This document shows positions 54,223 to 63,561 of a stretch of 64,000 bases of DNA, piece after piece (within the stretch, counting starts at the first letter, position 1; every line of letters starts with the position of its first letter). The DNA is taken from the NCBI RefSeq assembly GCF_042682545.1, contig NZ_JBHUHQ010000021.1; one strand, 5' to 3'. The translations under genes were made by a program, and so were the position numbers. The notes beneath the pieces were generated by a model. It ran no database searches and was not told the origin of the DNA. It saw only the letters and a program-made list of their open reading frames with translations. Source of the DNA: Ornithinibacillus salinisoli (lineage in GTDB: Bacteria > Bacillota > Bacilli > Bacillales > Amphibacillaceae).

Positions 54223-55119
54223 TTGAATAAAACTGGATGGATAATATACAACGGTAACCTACCAAGTAATAAATTTTTAGACTTTGCCCAGATGCTACAA
54301 GCAGCTGCAACCCGCAAAAATAGTGATACAGTAATTTATAAAAACAATGAACTTCTAACACTTCTTGGTTCGGACGAGATACATATTTTAACAAAAGATA
54401 AAATGAATCTACCAGATTATGTCGTATTTACGGATAAAGATCTTTATTTAGCAAAACAACTAGCGTTATTAGGAATACCCGTTTTCAATCGTGCAAAGGC
54501 AATCGAAACTAGTGATGATAAAATTGCTACCTATCAGCAACTTGCTATGCATCGACTACCGATTCCTAAAACCATTATTTCGCCAAAGGTATTCTTCCGA
54601 AATCAAAATGAACCTTCTTATCCTGATCTTGATACAATTATAGCGAAATTAGGCTTACCAATGATTGTAAAAGAATCCTTTGGCTCTTTTGGAGAGCAAG
54701 TCTATTTAATCCAAAACAAAGAGGAATTACAGGAAAAAGTAACAGAATTACAAGGAAAAGCATTTATGTTTCAAGAATTTATTTCATCTAGTTTTGGTAG
54801 AGATTTACGTATCCAAGTAGTAGGAAATCGAGTTGTAGCTGCTATGAAAAGAATTACAACGAATGATTTTAGAGCTAATGTAACAGTCGGAGGTTCAATG
54901 GAAGCCTACGATCCTACCGACCTGGAGAAAGAACTTGCTATTCAAGCAACTAAAGTTATTGGAGCTGATTTTGCAGGTGTTGATCTATTGTTTGGACAAA
55001 ATGATCAACCATTAATTTGTGAAATTAATTCAAATGCTCATATCCGTAATCTCTTGGATTGTACAGGAATTAATGTAGCAGACTTTATCATTGATTATAT
55101 TCTAGAATCTATTAAGTGA
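54223..55119 (+). CDS. RimK-like ATP-grasp protein, first of a tandem pair
   Basis: This 298-residue protein has the ATP-grasp fold. The N-terminal domain starts NKTGWIIYNG, the ATP-binding half contains LPMIVKESFGSFGEQVYLI and FMFQEFI, and the C-terminus holds DFRANVTVGGS and metal-binding CEINSNAHIRN. It resembles RimK-type amino-acid ligases. Substrate unknown. The start is TTG at 54223 after AAAGGAAA. It runs opposite to folC and valS and is followed by a paralogue after 11 bp. Confidence 0.85.
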   Translation: MNKTGWIIYNGNLPSNKFLDFAQMLQAAATRKNSDTVIYKNNELLTLLGSDEIHILTKDKMNLPDYVVFTDKDLYLAKQLALLGIPVFNRAKAIETSDDKIATYQQLAMHRLPIPKTIISPKVFFRNQNEPSYPDLDTIIAKLGLPMIVKESFGSFGEQVYLIQNKEELQEKVTELQGKAFMFQEFISSSFGRDLRIQVVGNRVVAAMKRITTNDFRANVTVGGSMEAYDPTDLEKELAIQATKVIGADFAGVDLLFGQNDQPLICEINSNAHIRNLLDCTGINVADFIIDYILESIK

Positions 55120-55130
55120 GGATAGTAAAG

Positions 55131-56000
55131 ATGAATTACGATGGATGGTTAATTTATAGTAAACAGGATGCATTGGATAATGAAGCATATATAAAATGGT
55201 TCATTCATGAAGCTCTGAACCAAGGCTTAACCTTAGAATTAATATTACGAGAAGAAATAAGTATTGGGATCATCAATGATGAACAACGGTTATTCGTTAA
55301 TCACACTGATATAGAATTACCTACTTATGCCGTAGTTCGTACAGTAGAACCATTATTGAATTTACAACTAGAAGAGATGGGAGTTCAAGTTTATAATTCA
55401 GCAAAAACGGCGGAAATTTGTAACCATAAAGCATTAACCCACCTTGAAGTCAGTAAACTTCGTATTCCAATGGTCGATACATATTTTTTCAACAAAAAGA
55501 ATTTCACTTCTAAAGCACCATTGCCATTTCCATTTGTTATAAAAGAAGCAACTGGTAGAGGTGGAAACCAAGTATATCTTGTAGAAAATAAAGAACAATG
55601 GGTACAGTGTAGATCAAAGCTTGTTTCACATGATGTAATCGTCCAGAGATGCCAAGTTCAATTAGGAAAAGATATACGGGTATTTGTTGTAGGAAAAGAA
55701 ATTATAGGTGCCGTTCTTCGCGAAAGCAAAACTGACTTTCGAGCAAATTTTAAACTCGGTGGCTCTGCTAAATGGTATGCGCTAAATAAAGAGGAGACCA
55801 AGCTGATTAATAAAATTATTCATCACTTTGATTTCGGAATGGTAGGAATTGATTTTCTGATTAATCCAGATGGCAGTTTACTTTTTAATGAAATTGAAGA
55901 TATAGTAGGTTCTCGGACTTTAAGCGCTGTTAGTAATATAAACATACTTGAACAATATACACGTCATATTAAAAAAGAAATAAGCGGGAAATACCATTAA
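55131..56000 (+). CDS. RimK-like ATP-grasp protein, second of a tandem pair
   Basis: This protein of about 289 residues is a diverged paralogue of the preceding one: NYDGWLIYS corresponds to NKTGWIIYN, and DFRANFKLGGSAKWY to DFRANVTVGGS. The metal-binding segment reads FNEIEDIVGSR, where the first protein and RimK have E-x-N; the change may alter metal use or substrate. I chose ATG at 55131, aligned to the start of its paralogue, with GAGG 9 nt before. Its 3' end overlaps a terminator. Function unknown. Confidence 0.85.
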   Translation: MNYDGWLIYSKQDALDNEAYIKWFIHEALNQGLTLELILREEISIGIINDEQRLFVNHTDIELPTYAVVRTVEPLLNLQLEEMGVQVYNSAKTAEICNHKALTHLEVSKLRIPMVDTYFFNKKNFTSKAPLPFPFVIKEATGRGGNQVYLVENKEQWVQCRSKLVSHDVIVQRCQVQLGKDIRVFVVGKEIIGAVLRESKTDFRANFKLGGSAKWYALNKEETKLINKIIHHFDFGMVGIDFLINPDGSLLFNEIEDIVGSRTLSAVSNINILEQYTRHIKKEISGKYH

Positions 56001-56020
56001 GGTAATCTCCCGCTCTTTTT
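55983..56020 (+). terminator. Terminator overlapping the end of the second ATP-grasp gene
   Basis: AGCGGGAAATACC (55983-55995) pairs with GGTAATCTCCCGCT (56001-56014) and is followed by CTTTTTA. The gene's stop codon lies in the loop. valS ends convergently at 56019. Confidence 0.82.
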
Positions 56021-58664
56021 ATCTTGATTTCAATTCATTTAAGCGTGCTTTCACTTTGCTTTGCTTTTCAAGATAATCTTGTTCTTTACGTTTCTCTTCA
56101 TCAACAACAGCTTGTGGTGCCTTACTAACAAACCCTTGATTGGCTAACTTTTTCTGAACTCGTTCTACTTCTTTTGTCCATTTGTCAAACTCTTTCTCTA
56201 ATCGCTCTATTTCTTTATCAAAATCGATCAACCCTTCGAGTGGTAAGAATATCTCAGCACCAGTAATAACGGCAGACATTGCTTTTGCAGGTACATCCAC
56301 TTTCGTACTGATAGATAACTCATCTGGGTTACAGAAGCGTTCCAAGTATGCACGATTACTCTCAAGTTCAGCTGCTATATCATCATTTTCGGTCTGAATT
56401 AACAAGCTTACTTGTTTAGACATAGGTGTGTCTACTTCGGAACGTATATTTCGTACTGATTTGATAATAGACACCAGGCGATCCATTTCAGTAGCAGCTT
56501 TCTCATCGTGGAACTCACTTCTAATTTCTGGCCATTTTGCTACTGTAATTGATTCTCCTTGATGTGGCAGCTTCTGCCATATTTCCTCGGTAATAAATGG
56601 CATGAATGGGTGTAATAAGCGCATGGTTTGATCAAGCACATAAGCCAATACAGAACGAGTCGTTTTCTTTTGTTCCTCATCCTCACCATATAATGGTAAC
56701 TTAGCCATTTCAATATACCAATCACATAATTCATCCCAAATAAAATTGTATAAATGACGCCCCGCTTCACCAAATTCATATTTATTTGTGTTTTTCGTAA
56801 CATGATCAATCGTTTCATTTAATCGTGTTAATATCCACTTATCGGCGAGCGATTTTTCTCCAGTCAGATCAATATCCTCATAGCTGAACCCTTCCATGTT
56901 CATCAATGAAAAACGAGAAGCGTTCCAAACTTTATTGGCAAAGTTCCAAGTTGACTCTACTTTTTCCCAATAAAAACGTAAATCTTGACCAGGTGTTGAG
57001 CCAGTTAACAAGAAATAACGTAATGAATCGGCACCATATTTGTCTATGACATCCATCGGATCCACACCGTTACCCAGTGATTTACTCATTTTACGACCAT
57101 CTGAATCACGGATTAAACCATGCATTAATACATCCTTAAAAGGTCTTTTACCAGTAAACTCTTTAGATTGAAAAATCATTCGAGCTACCCAGAAAAAAAT
57201 GATATCATATCCAGTCACCAACACATCTGTTGGGAAATAACGCTTATAGTCTTCCACTTCTTCATTTGGCCAGCCCATCGTCGAAAATGGCCATAGTGCA
57301 CTGGAGAACCATGTGTCTAATACATCCTCATCCTGCTCCCAGTTTTCTAGGTCAGCTGGTGCTTCCTTACCAACATAAATTTCTTTTGTTTCCTTGTGAT
57401 ACCACGCTGGGATTCGATGTCCCCACCATAATTGACGAGAAATACACCAATCACGGATATTATCCATCCAGTTCAGATAAGTTCGCTCAAAGCGTGGTGG
57501 ATAGAAATTGACTTTTTCATCCGTATCTTGCATACCTACTACTTCATCTGCTAGTGGTTGCATTTTTACAAACCATTGTGTCGATAAATATGGTTCTACA
57601 ACTGCTCCGCTACGTTCGGAATGTCCAACTTGATGTGTATGATCCTCTATATTGAATAATACGCCTTGTTCTTGAAGATCTTTAACAATTTGTTTACGGC
57701 ATTCAAAACGATCTAGCCCTTCGTATTTACCAGCATTTGCATTCATTGTTCCATCTTCATGCATTACCAATACACGTTGTAAGTTATGACGATTACCAAT
57801 TTCAAAATCATTCGGATCATGGGCTGGGGTGATTTTAACCGCTCCCGAACCAAACTCCATATCAACATAATCATCCGCAACGATTTCAATTTCCCGTCCT
57901 ACTATTGGTAATACAACTGTTTTTCCAATTAGATCCTTGTAACGTTCATCATTAGGATGAACTGCAATAGCTGTATCACCTAACATCGTTTCTGGTCTGG
58001 TTGTAGCAATCTCAATAGTTTCATCACTATCTTTAATGGGGTATTTCATGTGATAAAACTTACCTTGCACTTCTTCATATAGTACCTCTATATCGGACAA
58101 GGCTGTTTTTGTTTTTGGATCCCAGTTGATTATATACTCCCCACGATAAATTAACCCTTTTTCATAAAGTGTAATAAATACTTCTTTTACAGCATCAGAC
58201 AGCCCCTCATCTAATGTGAAACGTTCACGCGAGTAATCTACGCCAAGCCCTAATTTTTCCCATTGAGCACGAATGAAATCTGCATACTCTTCTTTCCATT
58301 CCCAGGATTTTTCCAGAAATTTGTCTCGTCCTAAATCATAACGACTCTTACCTTGTTCCTTCAATTTTGCTTCAACTTTCGCCTGAGTTGCTATTCCAGC
58401 ATGATCCATTCCAGGTAGCCATAATACATCATACCCTTGCATTCGCTTCATACGAGAAATTGTATCCTGCATTGCCGTATCCCAAGCATGACCTAGATGC
58501 AACCTACCAGTTACATTTGGTGGTGGGATTACTATAGAAAACGGCTCCTTATCTGGGTCTCCTGTAGCTTCAAAAAACTTGCCATCTATCCAAAATTTGT
58601 ATCGATCCTTTTCAACTGCTTGTGGATCGTATTTGGACGGTAACGATGTTTCCTTTTCATTCAT
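56019..58664 (-). CDS. valS: Valyl-tRNA synthetase
   Basis: This 881-residue class I synthetase has HLGH (residues ~56-59) for HIGH, KMSKS (~524-528), an editing (CP1) domain with TTRPETMLGDTAIAVHP, a helical anticodon-binding region with WDELCDWYIEM and the ValRS C-terminal coiled coil (~810-881). TAGGAGGGG precedes the ATG. It is controlled by its own T-box. Confidence 0.98.
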   Translation of the reverse strand: MNEKETSLPSKYDPQAVEKDRYKFWIDGKFFEATGDPDKEPFSIVIPPPNVTGRLHLGHAWDTAMQDTISRMKRMQGYDVLWLPGMDHAGIATQAKVEAKLKEQGKSRYDLGRDKFLEKSWEWKEEYADFIRAQWEKLGLGVDYSRERFTLDEGLSDAVKEVFITLYEKGLIYRGEYIINWDPKTKTALSDIEVLYEEVQGKFYHMKYPIKDSDETIEIATTRPETMLGDTAIAVHPNDERYKDLIGKTVVLPIVGREIEIVADDYVDMEFGSGAVKITPAHDPNDFEIGNRHNLQRVLVMHEDGTMNANAGKYEGLDRFECRKQIVKDLQEQGVLFNIEDHTHQVGHSERSGAVVEPYLSTQWFVKMQPLADEVVGMQDTDEKVNFYPPRFERTYLNWMDNIRDWCISRQLWWGHRIPAWYHKETKEIYVGKEAPADLENWEQDEDVLDTWFSSALWPFSTMGWPNEEVEDYKRYFPTDVLVTGYDIIFFWVARMIFQSKEFTGKRPFKDVLMHGLIRDSDGRKMSKSLGNGVDPMDVIDKYGADSLRYFLLTGSTPGQDLRFYWEKVESTWNFANKVWNASRFSLMNMEGFSYEDIDLTGEKSLADKWILTRLNETIDHVTKNTNKYEFGEAGRHLYNFIWDELCDWYIEMAKLPLYGEDEEQKKTTRSVLAYVLDQTMRLLHPFMPFITEEIWQKLPHQGESITVAKWPEIRSEFHDEKAATEMDRLVSIIKSVRNIRSEVDTPMSKQVSLLIQTENDDIAAELESNRAYLERFCNPDELSISTKVDVPAKAMSAVITGAEIFLPLEGLIDFDKEIERLEKEFDKWTKEVERVQKKLANQGFVSKAPQAVVDEEKRKEQDYLEKQSKVKARLNELKSR

Positions 58665-58689
58665 AATTTGCCCCTCCTAAAAATATATT

Positions 58690-58960
58690 AAAAAAACCCT
58701 TTTCATCCTAAAAAAGGACGAAAAGGGTATATTTCCGTGGTACCACCTTTGTTTACAGGAAACATGATCCTGTACACTCATTCTTGATAACGGCAAGTAA
58801 CCGGCCTTCTCCTACTATTATTTCAAAGAAGCAGCATCAAGGGCGACCTTCCAAAACATCATCCTAGGAAACTTTCAGCTCACGGTTTCCCTCTCTAAAG
58901 GTGATACATTTTGTACTCTTCCCTCTCACAGCATTTAATTTTGAATATCGGATAATTATT
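58690..58960 (-). promoter_or_regulatory. T-box riboswitch, tRNA-Val responsive, valS leader
   Basis: Minus strand: the core AGGTGGTACCACGG (about 58735-58748) is followed by a terminator stem, ACCCTTTTCGTCC with GGATGAAAAGGGT, and a T run (58690-58696). Stem I shows AGTA, AGAGAG and a 3' side with GTC (58845-58847) as Val specifier. The specifier is my reading of the loop. Confidence 0.92.
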
Positions 58961-58965
58961 AATAT

Positions 58966-58994
58966 ATTGTAGCCAATTTCTTTCATAAAATCAA
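58966..58994 (-). promoter_or_regulatory. Promoter of the valS T-box transcript
   Basis: Minus strand TTGATT (58989-58994) and TACAAT (58966-58971) are 17 bp apart, with +1 near 58959. Confidence 0.8.
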
Positions 58995-59086
58995 CTATTA
59001 TATTAAGAATTGCACAAATTCACTATATGCATACATATAGTATTAAAGGAATAAAAAAAGGTGAGTACTTTTTAAGGGGTGATTAC

Positions 59087-59275
59087 ATGGCTAGATACTA
59101 TCGTTATCGTCTTCCACCGTGGTGTAGAAATACCATTATAGTAATTGAAAATTGCACGTTACCGTTATTCATCTTTCAATTAATTCGTACCATTATTCTT
59201 CCAACTAGCTTTGATGTATTGTTGTCCATTTTCTTAGCTGGATTATTTATTAGTTTTTACTTAAAATGGATTTAG
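59087..59275 (+). CDS. Small membrane protein of unknown function
   Basis: This 62-residue protein starts ARYYRYRLPPWCRNTIIVIE and has one or two membrane segments (residues ~16-34 and ~42-60). AAGGGGTG precedes ATG at 59087 by 5-6 nt, which supports this start; an upstream in-frame ATG at 59027 has no site. It runs convergent to ysxE and its stop overlaps the end of that gene by four bases. I do not recognise the family. Confidence 0.65.
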   Translation: MARYYRYRLPPWCRNTIIVIENCTLPLFIFQLIRTIILPTSFDVLLSIFLAGLFISFYLKWI

Positions 59276-60276
59276 CTTTCAAATTCATCAAGGTCCAAAC
59301 TTTCGTACTCTGATTCCACATAATCAGAGAATTGTAATGCAAAGACTAATCTCCTGTTAGCTTGCTGTAAATGTTTTACTTGTTCCATCATGGATACATT
59401 CGGATTCTCCTGATAAACTTGGATTAGCTCCATGTATTCTGCAGGGTCCATCAAGTAGATAGCCAATAAAAACAATTCACTTTTCTGTAATTCATTTTCC
59501 TTGGTGTACGTAACAAAACTATCGATTAAATTATCTACTGATACATCATAAGGAACAACTTTTGCCTTATAGAACGTTACTAAATCAAAAATCGCATTAT
59601 CAACGTATGCCTTTTCCCAATTTAAAAAAAGGATTTGATTCGCTTGAATAACATGCTCCGAGCATAGGTCTCCATGACAGAGACTCACACTCCAAGATTC
59701 TGTATCGGTCAATTCAACGATTAATTGCTCGAGACGCCAATTCAACTTGAAAAATACTTTTTCTAAGATTTGGTACTGCGTACAAACTAATAACTCAAAC
59801 GGGGACATATATCTTTTTTGTTCAAACTGTTCGACATAGGATAAATGAGTTGATTGAACTGTTTCCAACTCCTGTTTATATCGATGAAATGAAGATATAA
59901 TTGATTCTGTAGAAATAGGTTGGACTTTTTTCGTGCTGTGATGTATATGACCTATCGCTTGATATAATTTTTCCGTAACCAAGCTATCATCTACTTCTTC
60001 AAACCAGGGTGTTAAATAAAAAAGCTGACCCTCTAATTCATGATAGAAATTACCTTGTCTTGTTAAATAAACAGGTACGATAGACGGTAATTTATTCTCA
60101 TTTGCTATATGAAGTACTTGTTCCCAAAATGCAACAGTTTCTTGTGTAAGTTGACTCTTTTTTAAAGCATATTGATAATGGTTCATATCGGTAATTTTAT
60201 ATAAACGATTTGTTATGGACTCTATTTCGACAGGGTAAACTCCATATGACTGTAGGACATTTCGAACGGTTTCCAC
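59272..60276 (-). CDS. ysxE: Spore protein YsxE, APH-family, probable pseudokinase
   Basis: This protein of about 334 residues has the aminoglycoside-phosphotransferase fold and sits directly after spoVID, the place of ysxE in B. subtilis, where it is a SpoVID-dependent coat protein. The catalytic loop reads CHGDLCSEHV (Asn replaced by His) and the metal aspartate segment reads FLNWEKA (Asp replaced by Asn), so catalysis is doubtful. I chose GTG at 60276, 8 nt after GGTGGTG; a TTG at 60306 is also in frame. Confidence 0.88.
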   Translation of the reverse strand: METVRNVLQSYGVYPVEIESITNRLYKITDMNHYQYALKKSQLTQETVAFWEQVLHIANENKLPSIVPVYLTRQGNFYHELEGQLFYLTPWFEEVDDSLVTEKLYQAIGHIHHSTKKVQPISTESIISSFHRYKQELETVQSTHLSYVEQFEQKRYMSPFELLVCTQYQILEKVFFKLNWRLEQLIVELTDTESWSVSLCHGDLCSEHVIQANQILFLNWEKAYVDNAIFDLVTFYKAKVVPYDVSVDNLIDSFVTYTKENELQKSELFLLAIYLMDPAEYMELIQVYQENPNVSMMEQVKHLQQANRRLVFALQFSDYVESEYESLDLDEFES

Positions 60277-60353
60277 CCTATTATCACCACCAAAATTTAA
60301 TACCAAATTTAGATACCCCTTGGCTATACTTAGGCAAGGGGTATTACATATTG

Positions 60354-61391
60354 TTAATCTTGTTTCCTATAGGGGATATACAATAACTGTCCTTCTGCGA
60401 TACTATCATCTGATAATCGATTTTGTTTTACAATATGCATTGACGTCGTGTCATATCGTTCTGCGATAGTTTCAAGTGTGTCTTTCTCTTGCACGATACA
60501 AAGCCTCATCTTAGCATAGCTTTCCTCTTCATTCCGAAACATATCAGATAGATAACGCAAATCAGCTTTTTGTTTTGAACTACTCTCACTACTACTTTCA
60601 CTGCTCTCTCTTCCAATCTCGTTACTTTCATATAGACTTGGTGACTCATTGTAATCAAGATGTTCTGGAGAGAATTCAGGTGAATCTGCATCATCATCAT
60701 CAGGTGAGTTATCATCATCATTTTCATTTTGAAAGAATTCAGAGAAAGTTTGCGTCTGCTTATATTTCCAACGACCGATTTCATTTGATTCTTCTTTATC
60801 ATCTTGCGTGCTAGGTAGATCTTCTTGTTCTAATTCTTCCTTTTGTTTTCTTATTTCAAATTGAAATGTATCCTCTTCGCTCGCCTTTTGTTCTTCTTGG
60901 TTGTTAACAGATTCCTTTACAGATCTTTCTACATCCCTGGCTTCTTCTAATTGGTCATTAATACCGTGAATTTCAATAGTAGACATTAATTGTAATTGAT
61001 GAGGGTCCGGTAATTCATAATCGAAAGAAGTGATCATGACAGATACATCATCTAAGTCTTCTACTCGGTACGATGGTACTGAAATCTCTACTGGAAAACG
61101 GTGCATAAATTCTGCACTATCATGCTCCGTATCCACTACTCGTTCCATATAACGCTTGGAATGATAGACATCTGTAAAATGAGCATCCTCGTTTTCTTCA
61201 GTAGTATTTTCCGTTTTTAAATAAGACCCTTGCAACTCAACTACACCGCGTATTGATATATACTCATTGAATGGCTGTATAGAAATTTCTGGTTCTAATG
61301 ATATCCCCATTATTTCTCCAACTTCCTGTCCTCTTTCAAAATAAAGAGACTCGTTCAACTCAAAGCTAAACACGGATTGATCGTTTGACAA
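60354..61391 (-). CDS. spoVID: Stage VI sporulation protein D (coat morphogen with LysM)
   Basis: This protein of about 345 residues starts with the conserved SpoVID N-terminal domain (residues ~1-140; FSFELNESLYFERGQEVGEI). A long acidic, Ser-rich low-complexity region (~160-290) follows, then a C-terminal LysM domain (CIVQEKDTLETIAERYDTTS to QLLYIPY). SpoVID drives spore encasement by coat proteins. TTG at 61391 follows GGGAGG by 7 nt; an in-frame ATG at 61412 precedes that site. Confidence 0.92.
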   Translation of the reverse strand: MSNDQSVFSFELNESLYFERGQEVGEIMGISLEPEISIQPFNEYISIRGVVELQGSYLKTENTTEENEDAHFTDVYHSKRYMERVVDTEHDSAEFMHRFPVEISVPSYRVEDLDDVSVMITSFDYELPDPHQLQLMSTIEIHGINDQLEEARDVERSVKESVNNQEEQKASEEDTFQFEIRKQKEELEQEDLPSTQDDKEESNEIGRWKYKQTQTFSEFFQNENDDDNSPDDDDADSPEFSPEHLDYNESPSLYESNEIGRESSESSSESSSKQKADLRYLSDMFRNEEESYAKMRLCIVQEKDTLETIAERYDTTSMHIVKQNRLSDDSIAEGQLLYIPYRKQD

Positions 61392-61630
61392 GTGGCTTCC
61401 TCCCTTCAGCATAAATCCATATACTTATATCTCTTAATTATCTATATGAATGCATGTAAAAGGATATGCTTCACAGGGGGAATTTTACATAGAAAGTGAA
61501 TATGAGTATAAAATTTGCTTTTTGGGAATAAAAGAATGCTAATTCGTAATTGATGTAAAATGTGCAGTAACTTTAACACGTTTTTTTCTCTTAATCTTAT
61601 TGAATTGAGAGTGCTACAAAACCGCTCCGT

Positions 61631-61796
61631 CAGAATACTTCGCTTTCCGTGGGCACGGCCTCAGCCTCCTCAGAAGAAAACCACTTCTTCCGGGGTCTTC
61701 GGACACGTACTGTTCCCACAGGACAAGGAAAGCTACGGCAGCATTGCATCGCACGAAGAAAATTGGTTTATATTTTCGAGGAGTCTTCATATTCTG
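61631..61796 (+). repeat. Covarying structured repeat, subtype B, full-length copy
   Basis: Arms CAGAATA (61631-61637) and TATTCTG (61790-61796). Second helix GTGGG (61649-61653) with CCCAC (61715-61719). Apical hairpin AGAAG-aaaacca-CTTCT (61672-61688) between CCTCCTC and GGGGTCT. It matches the minus-strand unit at 44440-44538 where both are present. The loop AAAACCA is identical while the stem differs, which implies selection for pairing. Confidence 0.87.
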
Positions 61797-61933
61797 CCTC
61801 CGCTAGTGGCGATTTTCTAATTATGGAATGGTGTTAGCCATTGATTTCAACACTTAGTGGGTTCTTCCCATGGTATAGAAAGTTATTTTAGGGAACACAT
61901 GTTATGAAGGTCTCAATGCACTATTCTAGCGCA

Positions 61934-62098
61934 AGAAATACACGTAGACTCCTTGAAAAAGAAAACCACTTTTTCTGCGTGCGATGTGTCGCTGACGTAG
62001 CGTTCCTTGTCCTGCGGGAGGAAAGGCATCGGTGAGACCCCGCAGAACGGAGTTCGAGGAGGCTCACCAGCCGCCCGCGGAAAGCGAAGTGTATTTCT
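61934..62098 (-). repeat. Covarying structured repeat, subtype A, copy 2
   Basis: On the minus strand the arms are AGAAATACAC (62089-62098) and GTGTATTTCT (61934-61943). Second helix GCGGG / CCCGC (62074-62078 with 62014-62018); apical hairpin GAAC-tcc-GTTC (62045-62055). It is 165 bp, exactly the length of copy 1 without its 34-bp insertion. It faces the subtype B copy 137 bp away; the spacer holds no credible gene. Confidence 0.88.
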
Positions 62099-62206
62099 GG
62101 AGCGAGATTTGGTGCAGTATATTTAATCTCAAATTTCACGACTTTTTTCATACTAAGATACTTCGCAGTTTATGTAAATTGTAATAAACGATGCAAATTA
62201 AGCCTT

Positions 62207-62243
62207 AAAAAAGAATCTGAGCTACTCATTAGGGAGTAGCTCA
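62207..62243 (-). terminator. Terminator after hemL
   Basis: Minus strand TGAGCTACTC pairs with GAGTAGCTCA (62218-62243), followed by GATTC and then six T. Confidence 0.75.
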
Positions 62244-62253
62244 GTAATAATTT

Positions 62254-63543
62254 CTATTTATTAATTTTTGCAAAAGCCTTTTTAACTGCTTCAATTGTTT
62301 TTGTAATGTCTTCATCTGAATGTGCGGTTGATAGAAATAGCCCCTCAAATTGAGAAGGTGGTAAGAAAACTCCCTCTTCAATCATCGCACGGTAATATTG
62401 AGCAAAATAATCTAGGTTTGAATTTTGTGCGGTTTCATAGTTTATAACCGGTTCATCTGTGAAGAATACACCAACCATCGACCCTGCCCGATTAATCTGT
62501 AGTGGAATACTAAATTCTTCTGCAGCCTGTCTAAAACCTTCCATTAATCTCTCTACTTTTTGATTAATATCATCATAGGAAGATTCCGACAAAGCATTTA
62601 AAGTCTCATAACCGGCAGTCATTGCTAAAGGATTGCCAGATAAGGTACCCGCTTGGTAGATAGAACCTACTGGTGCTACCTTTTCCATTATTTCTCGTTT
62701 ACCACCATATGCACCTACTGGTAAACCACCACCAATTACTTTTCCGAGACAAGTTAAATCTGGTGTTACGCCAAAATGGCCTTGTGCACAGTTATAACCT
62801 ACTCTAAACCCTGTCATTACCTCATCAAAAATTAGAACCGTGCCATTTTCTTCCGTTAGATTTCGCAATTCTTGTAGGAAGTTACCTTGTGGTGGAACTA
62901 CTCCCATGTTTCCAGATACAGGTTCTACAATAACCGCGGCTAAATCATCACCAAAATTTTCAAAGGCATAACGAACACTCTCTACGTCATTGTAAGGAAC
63001 AGTAATCGTATTTCGTGCAATCGATTCTGGTACACCAGGGCTATCAGGAAGACCTAAAGTTGCAACTCCAGAACCTGCCTTGATTAGTAAGGAATCACCG
63101 TGTCCATGATAATTACCTTCAAATTTCAATATTTTATCTCTACCGGTATATCCTCGTGCTAGTCGTAATGCACTCATTGTTGCTTCAGTACCTGAGTTAA
63201 CCATACGAACCATTTCAATCGATGGGACCCGGTCAATTACGAGCTGAGCAAGTTTATTTTCTAAAATAGTCGGTGCACCAAAGCTAGTTCCTTTTGCAGC
63301 TGTTTCTTTAAGTTTTTCTACTACGCGTTCATCAGCATGTCCTAAAATTAATGGTCCCCAGCTTAATACGTAATCAATATATTCGTTCCCATCAATATCT
63401 ACAATTTTAGAACCTTTCCCCTGTTCCATAAATATTGGCGACATACCTACCGACTTAAATGCACGTACAGGTGAATTGACACCACCAGGCATTAAATCGA
63501 CTGCTTCTTTATACGCATCAACAGAATTTTGAAAGTTTTTCAT
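62254..63543 (-). CDS. hemL: Glutamate-1-semialdehyde 2,1-aminomutase
   Basis: This 429-residue PLP enzyme makes 5-aminolevulinate in the C5 pathway. The N-terminal MPGGVNSPVRAFKSVG, the phosphate-binding NSGTEATMSALRLARG and the PLP lysine in LGKVIGGGLPVGAYGG (about residue 268) are all present. GAGGTGG precedes the ATG. It lies 18 bp downstream of hemB, the end of the hemAXCDBL cluster in Bacillus. Confidence 0.97.
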   Translation of the reverse strand: MKNFQNSVDAYKEAVDLMPGGVNSPVRAFKSVGMSPIFMEQGKGSKIVDIDGNEYIDYVLSWGPLILGHADERVVEKLKETAAKGTSFGAPTILENKLAQLVIDRVPSIEMVRMVNSGTEATMSALRLARGYTGRDKILKFEGNYHGHGDSLLIKAGSGVATLGLPDSPGVPESIARNTITVPYNDVESVRYAFENFGDDLAAVIVEPVSGNMGVVPPQGNFLQELRNLTEENGTVLIFDEVMTGFRVGYNCAQGHFGVTPDLTCLGKVIGGGLPVGAYGGKREIMEKVAPVGSIYQAGTLSGNPLAMTAGYETLNALSESSYDDINQKVERLMEGFRQAAEEFSIPLQINRAGSMVGVFFTDEPVINYETAQNSNLDYFAQYYRAMIEEGVFLPPSQFEGLFLSTAHSDEDITKTIEAVKKAFAKINK

Positions 63544-63561
63544 GTTACCACCTCACATTTA

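Noticed and set aside
54134..54394. Minus-strand frame overlapping the first ATP-grasp gene
   Set aside because: Antisense to a conserved gene, and no ribosome binding site.
60506..60802. Minus-strand Met-rich frame inside spoVID
   Set aside because: It is an out-of-frame reading of the repetitive acidic region of spoVID.
61560..62151. Reading frames of 62-86 codons between spoVID and hemL
   Set aside because: They overlap the repeat units at this locus; same argument as for the spoIVFA-minD gap.
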